A stretch of DNA of 5,160 nt from positions 1 to 5,160 of the forward strand of contig JAFYZE010000219.1 in the NCBI GenBank assembly GCA_017548805.1. Direction: 5' to 3'. A program made the position numbers and the translations under genes. This DNA comes from Bacteroidales bacterium. Its GTDB lineage: Bacteria > Bacteroidota > Bacteroidia > Bacteroidales > UBA932. The notes beneath the pieces are model-generated. The model made no database searches and was not told the DNA's origin. It saw only the letters and a program-made list of their open reading frames with translations. Below are positions 1 through 5,160 of the stretch, in pieces (the first letter of the stretch is position 1; every line of letters starts with the position of its first letter).

Positions 1-1877
1 GAGGAGATGGCTCCGTGAGCCTCGTGCGGCGGGTCTCCGTCGTAAAGCTCGGAGAATGCGCCGACGCCGTGCTTGGAGAGGTCCCCGTAAAAGCCTTCGA
101 TGAGCCACTGGGCTTTCTTTACGAAGGACTGTCCCTTCACACGGAAACTCACATCGCAGTAAGGTTCGAGCAGGAACGGGAACGAGCAGCCCTGGTGATA
201 TGCGAGGTCGCGCTCAATCTGGGTGCCTTCGTAGACGCCCTTGTAATTGGCGTCACGGGGCGAGAGGGTGCGGATGCCCCTGCTGGTCACCAGCTCGTTG
301 TCTATGACGCGCAAGACCGACGCGAACAGATCCTCATCCACGGGGGAATACTTGACCCAGATGGCGTAGACCTGGTTCGGACGGATGTCGGTATGCTGTC
401 CCGCGCCGTCGACGTAGTCGGCGAGACAGCCTCTGGAAGCATTCCAGAAAGTAGGCATGTAGTTCTCCTTGACGAGGTCGCGGACGGGAGTCCAGCGTGC
501 GCAGAAGCCTCCGTCCTTCGACCCGAAGCGGGATTCCATCTCAATCGCGAAGCAAAGGGCGTTGTACCAGAACGCATTGGTCTCGACCTGGTATCCGGCA
601 CGTTCCGTGACGGGAATGCCGTGGATGTAGGCGTTCATCCAGGTGAGCGCCACGCGGTCCATCTGCGCCCAGAGCAGGCCGTTGGGCTGCATGGCCACCT
701 CCTTGCGCTCCCCGGGTGCGTAGCTTTCGATGATGCCCTTGACCGTACTTCCGTACTTCTTCCACACCTTGGCGGGATCGGCGCCGAAGTCGTCGATGTA
801 CTCCTGAAGGATGATGGGCATGTAGAGGGGCGACTCAACCTGCGTGGTGCGGCGGAACAGACGCTCCTGCTCGTCGGCGATGAGGTTGTCGAGGATCTCC
901 TCGAACTCCGAAGCATTGCCTGTGGCATAGAGCGTCAGGCCCGGGAGGGCCAGCAGCGTCTCGCGGAGGAGGCCGGTGTACAGCCAGGAGAATCCAGCCG
1001 TGACCTTCTTGCGGTTGTTGTGGTTGCAGATAAGCGTGTCGGCGCAGCGGACGAGCTGCTCACGGCTGTTGCTAACCTCGGGAGTCTTTTTCAGGAGGTC
1101 GTTGAACTTGCGCTTGATCGAGGCGGGATTGGCCTCGACGGTGGCGGCGGAGAAGACCACGGACTCACCCTGCTTCATTTCCATCTCGAACGCACCCGGG
1201 ACCAGCAGGTCCTCACGGCAGTCGAAGCCGCGGCGGTACTCGTCGGAGTAAGTGATGCCCTCATACCAGTAAGGCATGTGCCTGTAGGTGGCGGACTTGT
1301 CGCTCAGCTGCAGGAAGAGGTCCGGGAAATTGGAATACATCCTGAAGGACGCACCGCCGGGAATGGCGGTGTAGCCGATGTTGGCCACGGGGTTCTGGAC
1401 CGTCAGCGAGTGGATGTTGCGGAATGCGAGGAAAGGCTTGAGCTGCAGCCTCACCTTCGCGGGAGCCTTGACGAGGTCGAAGCGGATCAGGACCTGGTCG
1501 GTGTCGGGCACCAGGAGGAGGCTCTTGGTGAACACGACCTCGCCGACCTTGTAGGTGATCTGAGGGACGGGGTCTGCCTTGAAATCGACCACATACTTGT
1601 GTCCGCGGGGCTCATAGATGTCGCCGTAGCAATGGATGCCGAGGTTGAACTGCTTGCCGTTAACCACGAGGCTCTCGTCGAGCGAGGACAGGAGCAGGAA
1701 CTTGTCACCGCCGAAGCGGTCGAGGGTCACTGCCAGGAGTCCATGGTAACGGCGGGTATTGCAGGTCACGATGGACGTATTGCAGTAGGCGCCTGTCTTG
1801 TTGGCGCTGATAATCTCCCTCTTCAGCGAATAGGAGAGATTGACCAGCTCGGACTTGTTGAACTTCAAAAAAGCCAT
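1..1877 (-). CDS. Glycogen debranching enzyme (amylo-alpha-1,6-glucosidase type), 3' end outside window
   Basis: Translating the minus strand from the ATG at 1877-1875 gives 625 codons without a stop, continuing past the left edge. The family (GDE_N plus GDE_C, GH133-like) removes alpha-1,6-linked glucose at glycogen branch points in the cytoplasm. The N-terminal domain (about residues 1-250) carries NTRRYHGLL at 40-48 and LLSSLDE at 62-68, both hallmarks of GDE_N. The (alpha/alpha)6 catalytic domain (about 275 onward) carries LALPGLTL from 309, NGLLW near 392-396, ETNAFWYNAL near 427-436, YHQG at 560-563 and SELYDGDPPH ending at 618, where Glu610 is probably the general base. No signal peptide is visible. 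Relatives are about 640-660 residues, so only a short tail should be missing. The start follows the glgB stop by 22 bases with an A/T-rich leader and no strong Shine-Dalgarno, as in Bacteroidota. Oddities: LLRE where WGRD is expected (303-306), Asn415 in TWMN, and Cys564/Phe566 in the YHQG segment. Family is secure; activity is uncertain. Confidence 0.9.
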   Translation of the reverse strand, partial: MAFLKFNKSELVNLSYSLKREIISANKTGAYCNTSIVTCNTRRYHGLLAVTLDRFGGDKFLLLSSLDESLVVNGKQFNLGIHCYGDIYEPRGHKYVVDFKADPVPQITYKVGEVVFTKSLLLVPDTDQVLIRFDLVKAPAKVRLQLKPFLAFRNIHSLTVQNPVANIGYTAIPGGASFRMYSNFPDLFLQLSDKSATYRHMPYWYEGITYSDEYRRGFDCREDLLVPGAFEMEMKQGESVVFSAATVEANPASIKRKFNDLLKKTPEVSNSREQLVRCADTLICNHNNRKKVTAGFSWLYTGLLRETLLALPGLTLYATGNASEFEEILDNLIADEQERLFRRTTQVESPLYMPIILQEYIDDFGADPAKVWKKYGSTVKGIIESYAPGERKEVAMQPNGLLWAQMDRVALTWMNAYIHGIPVTERAGYQVETNAFWYNALCFAIEMESRFGSKDGGFCARWTPVRDLVKENYMPTFWNASRGCLADYVDGAGQHTDIRPNQVYAIWVKYSPVDEDLFASVLRVIDNELVTSRGIRTLSPRDANYKGVYEGTQIERDLAYHQGCSFPFLLEPYCDVSFRVKGQSFVKKAQWLIEGFYGDLSKHGVGAFSELYDGDPPHEAHGAIS

Positions 1878-1899
1878 ATATCTAAACTTTTAACAATCG

Positions 1900-3906
1900 T
1901 CACTCCTCTGTGCACAAAACCAATGCGCACCGGCTCGGCAAGTACAGATACAAGGTATCCTCCAGGTTTTGAGGGCCGTTCGGCGATTTGACGTGAACCG
2001 TGAAATGCTCTTCCCCACGCTTCACGCGCTCGAAACCGTTGAACTCCCTCTGGTCGGTGTCCAGTGTTATCGTATATTTGCCGGCAGGTGCCGCGAATCC
2101 GTAATCCGCAAACGATGCGGTGGGATTGAAATTGAATGCAAAGATACAGTTTTTTCTCTTGAATATCAAGATTTTCTTCTCCTCGTCCGCGACGAGCAGG
2201 CCGGGGGCCTGGACGAGCAGCGAGTTTTTGCGGACGAGATGTATCATATCCCTGTCGAAGTTGCGCAGGTAACGGTACCGCAGGTAGTCGGGCTCTGCGA
2301 GCGACCACTGCCTGCGGGCGTGCTGGTAGGACCAGCCGTTGCCCTCGCGCGGGAAGTCTATCCACTCCGGATGTCCGAACTCGTTGCCCATGAAATTGAG
2401 GTAGCCGTTGCCGGCCGTGGCCAGCGTCAGCAGGCGTATCATCTTGTGCAGGGCGATGCCGCGGTCCACAATGGGATTGGACGACTCCATATTCATGGAG
2501 AAGTACATCTCCTTGTCCATCAGGCGGAAGATGAGGGTCTTGTCCCCCACCAGGGCCTGGTCGTGGCACTCAGCATAGCTGATGGTCTTCTCGTCAGAGC
2601 GCTTGTTGGTGAGCTCGTACCATATCTCTCCCATCGACCACTGCTCGTCGCTCTTCTCCTTGATCCACTTGATCCAGTGGTCGGCAACGCCCATCGCCAT
2701 GCGGAAGTCGAACCCGACTCCGCCCGCGGCGATGGGGGCGGCGAGGCCGGCCATGCCGCTGACGTCCTCGGCGATGGTCAGTGCGTTGGGGTTGATCTCC
2801 TTGACGAGGATGTTGGCGAGCGCCAGGTACGTGACGGCGTTCTCGTCCACTCCCCCGTTGAAGTAGTTGTCATATCCGACGAAATCCTTGCCCAGGCCGT
2901 GGTCCCAGTAGAGCATGCTGGTGACTCCGTCGAAGCGGAATCCGTCGAGGTGATACTCCTCCATCCAGAACTTGCAGTTGGACAGGAGGAAATACTTGGT
3001 CTCGGACTTGCCGTAATCGTAGCAGCGGCTGTCCCATGCGGGATGGTGACCCTGGTCCCCGCCGTAGAAATACAGCGTGTCATGGCCGTCGAAATTGCTG
3101 AGGCCTTCCAACTCGTTCTTGACCATGTGCGAATGCACTATGTCCATCACGACGGCGATGCCTTTGGCATGCGCGGCGTCGACGAGCGCCTTGAACTCCT
3201 CCGGAGTGCCGAAGCGCGAGCTCAGCGCGAAGATATTGGAGACCTGGTAGCCGAAAGAACCATAATAAGGATGCTCCTGCAGGGCCATGATCTGGAGGAC
3301 ATTGTAACCCAGGTCGGCGACTTTGGGCAGGACATCCCTGCGGAAATCCTCGAAGGTGGACACGTCCTCCTTCTCACCGCTCATGCCGATATGGCACTCG
3401 TAGATGAGGGGGTTGGGACGCTTACCGGGGCGGCGGTGCTTCCAGACATAGGGCTTGGCGGGATCCCAGACCTGGGCGCAGAAAGCCTTGGTGTCGGAGT
3501 CCTGGACGGTGCGGGTGACATAGGCCGGCAGGCGCTCGCCGCCACCCCCTACCCACTCGATGTAGAGCTTGTAGAGGTCGCCGTGGTTGAGAAACATCTT
3601 AGGCAGGGTGATCTCCCAGTTCCCGCCGCCGGTCGGCTTGAGAGCGTAACCCTCCGTCCTGTGCCAGTTGTTGAAGTCACCGATAAGGTACATCCTCGTG
3701 GCGTTCGGGGCCCACTCCCTGAACACCCAGCCGCCGTCCTCCGTATGGTGCAGGCCGTAGAACAGGTGGTTGTTCACGCCGGCAGACAGCGAACCGCCCG
3801 AGGCCATGGCGTCACGGGTCTGCAGTATGCGGGCGTGACGCACGTCGATGGCCGTGCGGAAAGGCATCAGATACGGGTCCGTATCGTATAACATCTTGCG
3901 TTTCAT
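1900..3906 (-). CDS. glgB: 1,4-alpha-glucan branching enzyme, eukaryote-like GH13 type
   Basis: This 668-residue protein cuts alpha-1,4-glucan chains and rejoins the pieces through alpha-1,6 links, forming glycogen branches in the cytoplasm. A CBM48-type N-terminal domain spans about 45-130 (WVFREWAPNAT at 60-70, GDFNNW at 76-81). The GH13 barrel follows, with region I DIVHSH at 255-260, nucleophile Asp326 in DGFRFD, acid/base Glu380 in TIAED and transition-state Asp449 in ECHDQ. MGNEFGHPEW lies at 506-515, and a beta-rich C-terminal domain fills about 575-666. From memory, long stretches (HPYYGSFGYQ, FRFDGVTSMLY, TIAEDVSGM, DQALVGDK, HKMIRLLT) match human GBE1 far better than E. coli GlgB, placing it in the eukaryote-like subfamily (GH13_8 by my recollection). 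The start is 3 bases after the xseB stop. GAAGAG, the last two xseB sense codons, ends 6 bases before the ATG; Met5 is a less likely start. All catalytic residues are present, so it should be active. Confidence 0.95.
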   Translation of the reverse strand: MKRKMLYDTDPYLMPFRTAIDVRHARILQTRDAMASGGSLSAGVNNHLFYGLHHTEDGGWVFREWAPNATRMYLIGDFNNWHRTEGYALKPTGGGNWEITLPKMFLNHGDLYKLYIEWVGGGGERLPAYVTRTVQDSDTKAFCAQVWDPAKPYVWKHRRPGKRPNPLIYECHIGMSGEKEDVSTFEDFRRDVLPKVADLGYNVLQIMALQEHPYYGSFGYQVSNIFALSSRFGTPEEFKALVDAAHAKGIAVVMDIVHSHMVKNELEGLSNFDGHDTLYFYGGDQGHHPAWDSRCYDYGKSETKYFLLSNCKFWMEEYHLDGFRFDGVTSMLYWDHGLGKDFVGYDNYFNGGVDENAVTYLALANILVKEINPNALTIAEDVSGMAGLAAPIAAGGVGFDFRMAMGVADHWIKWIKEKSDEQWSMGEIWYELTNKRSDEKTISYAECHDQALVGDKTLIFRLMDKEMYFSMNMESSNPIVDRGIALHKMIRLLTLATAGNGYLNFMGNEFGHPEWIDFPREGNGWSYQHARRQWSLAEPDYLRYRYLRNFDRDMIHLVRKNSLLVQAPGLLVADEEKKILIFKRKNCIFAFNFNPTASFADYGFAAPAGKYTITLDTDQREFNGFERVKRGEEHFTVHVKSPNGPQNLEDTLYLYLPSRCALVLCTEE

Positions 3907-3909
3907 ATC

Positions 3910-4113
3910 CTACTCTTCAAAAGCCGAGTCGACCTTGTCGCGCACCGTGCGCAAGTACGCGCGGCACTTGGCGACAAGTTCCCCGGACTGTTTCACGTAA
4001 CGGTCTATGTCCTCGAGGCCGGTGGACGGGTCCTCGACCTTCTTCGCGATCTCCTCGAGGGCCGCTACCGCCTTCTGATAGTCAAAGTCTTCCATATCAT
4101 ACAAAAATAGCAT
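3910..4113 (-). CDS. xseB: Exodeoxyribonuclease VII small subunit
   Basis: A 67-residue, mostly helical, charged protein. XseB subunits bind the large subunit XseA to form exonuclease VII, which degrades single-stranded DNA ends in the cytoplasm during repair. The family pattern is visible: FDYQKAVAALEEIAKKVED at residues 10-28, then a helix with ELVAKCRAYLRTVRDKVDSAFEE at 45-67, including the usual Cys after the Leu-x-Ala/Lys run. Two starts are possible. Met1 (4113) has a GGAAAA run directly upstream. Met7 (4095) gives MEDFDYQKA, which fits the family N-terminus better because most members have no hydrophobic LFLYD extension. I give the longer form and consider the choice open. xseA is not in this window. 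The stop is 3 bases from the glgB start, so the two are almost certainly co-transcribed and perhaps translationally coupled. The short length limits certainty. Confidence 0.85.
   Translation of the reverse strand: MLFLYDMEDFDYQKAVAALEEIAKKVEDPSTGLEDIDRYVKQSGELVAKCRAYLRTVRDKVDSAFEE
4102..4109 (-). promoter_or_regulatory. Possible Bacteroidota -7 element near xseB
   Basis: The minus strand reads TATTTTTG, an exact match to the Bacteroidota -7 consensus TAnnTTTG. It lies 6 bases before the internal xseB ATG at 4095 and downstream of the der hairpin, where a promoter for xseB-glgB-debranching enzyme would be expected. Against it, no TTG-type -33 element is found 19-21 bases upstream, where the terminator stem sits. 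Transcription from it would start almost at the ATG, giving a leaderless message. A chance match in A/T-rich sequence is quite possible. Confidence 0.2.
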
Positions 4114-4122
4114 TTTTCCACG

Positions 4123-4150
4123 AAAATCGGCGCGATTCCCGCGCCGATTT
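4123..4150 (-). terminator. Probable intrinsic terminator after der
   Basis: In the 48-base gap between der and xseB, arms 4124-4134 and 4140-4150 form a perfect 11-bp inverted repeat around a 5-base loop. On the minus strand it reads AAATCGGCGCG, GGAAT, CGCGCCGATTT, followed by one more T and then CG. The GC-rich core and position 11 bases past the der stop fit an intrinsic terminator. The free T run is short because most of the Ts are inside the stem, so termination may be partial and der transcripts could read into xseB-glgB. An attenuating or mRNA-stabilising hairpin is the alternative. Confidence 0.5.
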
Positions 4151-4161
4151 AAAACGTTTTG

Positions 4162-5160
4162 TCATTTTTGCCTGCAGTATATCTGCACCGGGCATCCGGT
4201 CAGGTCGAAACATTCCCTCAGCTGGTTTTCCAGGAAGCGTTTGTAAGGGTCCTTGATGTACTGCGGGAGGTTGCAGAAGAACGCGAACGCCGGGAACTTG
4301 GTGGGCAGTTGGGTGATGTACTTGACCTTGATGTACTTGCCCTTCCAGGAAGGCGGCGGCGTCTCCTCGATGATCGGCAGCAGGGCTTCGTTGAGCTGTG
4401 CCGTGGGGATCCTCCTGCGGTAGTTGTCGGCGACCCTGGCCGCAGCATCCAGCACGTCCATCACGCGCTGCATCTTCACCACGGAGGTAAAGACGATCGG
4501 AACGTCGTCGAACGGAGCAAGACGGGCGCGGAGGCCTTCGGTGTACTCGCGCATGGTATTCTGGTCCTTGATGAAAAGGTCCCACTTGTTCACCACGAGT
4601 ACACAGCCCTTGCGGTTTTTCTGGATGACGTTGAATATGCTCATGTCCTGTGCCTCCATGCCGCTCGTGGCGTCAATCATGAGTATGCACACGTCGGCGC
4701 GCTCGATGGCGCGCATGGAGCGGAGCACGGAGTAGAATTCCAGGTCCTCGTGGACCTTGGATTTCTTGCGTATGCCGGCGGTGTCGACGAGCATGAACTC
4801 GTGGCCGAACTTGTTGTAATGCGTCTCGATGGAGTCCCTGGTCGTTCCGGCCACGGGCGTCACGATATTCCTCTCCTCGCCCAGGAGGGCGTTGGTGAGG
4901 GAGGACTTGCCGACGTTAGGCTTGCCGACGATGGCTATCCTGGGGATGCCCTCGTAAGGGTCCGCGGCGGGAGTCTCCTCCTTGGGCAGGACCCGCACGA
5001 CTTCGTCGAGCAGGTCGCCCGTCCCGGAGCCGTTGGCCGCGGAAATGCTCCATATCTCGCCCAGTCCCAGGCTGTAGAACTGGTAGGCGTCATACATCTT
5101 CTCGCCCGTATCGACCTTGTTCACGCAGAGGATGACGGGCTTCTTGGAGCGGCGCAGCAC
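4162..5160 (-). CDS. der: Ribosome-assembly GTPase Der (EngA), 5' end outside window
   Basis: Der is an essential GTPase with two tandem G domains and a KH-like C-terminal domain that acts in late 50S ribosomal subunit assembly. The visible 332 residues begin inside G domain 1; the first codon in the window is GTG and is internal, not a start. G domain 1 shows its G4 motif NKVD at 14-17 and G5-like [14 protein letters not shown] at 40-53. An acidic, proline-containing linker (about 58-72) leads to G domain 2: P-loop GKPNVGKS at 79-86, G2 segment [10 protein letters not shown] at 101-110, G3 DTAG at 126-129 and G4 NKWD at 191-194. The KH-like domain runs from about 250 to the end, with [21 protein letters not shown] and a basic C-terminus. 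Its G5 is TSVVKMQ at 225-231 rather than the common SA-type sequence. The missing part is roughly the first 110 residues with the first P-loop. The arrangement is diagnostic of Der. Confidence 0.97.
   Translation of the reverse strand: MLRRSKKPVILCVNKVDTGEKMYDAYQFYSLGLGEIWSISAANGSGTGDLLDEVVRVLPKEETPAADPYEGIPRIAIVGKPNVGKSSLTNALLGEERNIVTPVAGTTRDSIETHYNKFGHEFMLVDTAGIRKKSKVHEDLEFYSVLRSMRAIERADVCILMIDATSGMEAQDMSIFNVIQKNRKGCVLVVNKWDLFIKDQNTMREYTEGLRARLAPFDDVPIVFTSVVKMQRVMDVLDAAARVADNYRRRIPTAQLNEALLPIIEETPPPSWKGKYIKVKYITQLPTKFPAFAFFCNLPQYIKDPYKRFLENQLRECFDLTGCPVQIYCRQK

Noticed and set aside
960..1000. Possible frameshift explaining the odd WGRD region of the debranching enzyme
   Set aside because: The frame is conserved on both sides (VTAGFSW before, LALPGLTL after) and only about one residue is gained, so no compensated frameshift is needed.
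1878..1899. Possible promoter or terminator between glgB and the debranching enzyme
   Set aside because: The 22-base gap is A/T-rich with no TAnnTTTG element and no inverted repeat; it is more likely just the initiation region within an operon.
15..1991. 658-codon plus-strand open frame
   Set aside because: It is the exact antisense of the debranching enzyme, which has clear family motifs in continuous frame. The plus-strand translation shows no recognisable domain and is dominated by V, L, G, E, D and A, as expected of a mirror frame.
1865..2569. 234-codon minus-strand frame overlapping the branching enzyme 3' end
   Set aside because: It is an out-of-frame reading of glgB, which is intact through this region to its TGA at 1902-1900.
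1969..3891. 640-codon plus-strand open frame
   Set aside because: It lies codon-on-codon opposite the branching enzyme, which has all GH13 catalytic motifs. No domain is recognisable in the plus-strand translation.
4097..4585. 162-codon minus-strand frame inside der
   Set aside because: It is an alternate frame of der, Pro/Arg/Gly/His-rich with no domain; the Der frame over the same bases is fully conserved.
4424..4735. 103-codon plus-strand frame opposite der
   Set aside because: It is antisense to the second G domain of der, with a Ser/Met/Thr-rich translation and no family resemblance.

Overview
This 5160-base window holds four minus-strand genes, read from the right edge to the left edge: the 3' part of der (ribosome-assembly GTPase), a small xseB (exodeoxyribonuclease VII small subunit), a complete 1,4-alpha-glucan branching enzyme (glgB), and most of a bacterial-type glycogen debranching enzyme that runs off the left edge. 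I see no convincing gene on the plus strand, no RNA gene, no mobile element and no CRISPR array.

The source looks like a member of the Bacteroidota, probably a GC-rich gut-type Bacteroidales. The branching enzyme is of the eukaryote-like type known from that phylum. The debranching enzyme resembles the stand-alone GDE_N/GDE_C proteins of Bacteroidales. Start codons lack strong Shine-Dalgarno sequences and sit after A/T-rich stretches. The genus cannot be fixed from this sequence alone.

Layout: 5160-4162 is der, entered inside its first G domain. The der-xseB gap (4161-4114) contains an 11-bp GC-rich hairpin with a short T run, a plausible terminator for der. A TAnnTTTG-like element lies just beyond it, inside the longer of two possible xseB reading frames. 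xseB (4113-3910) is followed after 3 bases by glgB (3906-1900), and glgB is followed after 22 bases by the debranching enzyme (1877 to beyond base 1). The last three genes therefore look like one transcription unit.

Functionally, the branching enzyme makes alpha-1,6 branches in glycogen and the debranching enzyme would remove them, so the pair can set branch density and polymer turnover. XseB (DNA end processing) and Der (50S assembly) are housekeeping neighbours with no obvious link to glycogen. The most notable signal is in the debranching enzyme. Its fold motifs and probable catalytic base are intact, but several otherwise conserved active-site positions differ, including Asn where many relatives have Asp in a TWMD motif. 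I found no evidence of a new multi-gene system. Two very long plus-strand open frames (15-1991 and 1969-3891) are antisense shadows caused by codon bias.
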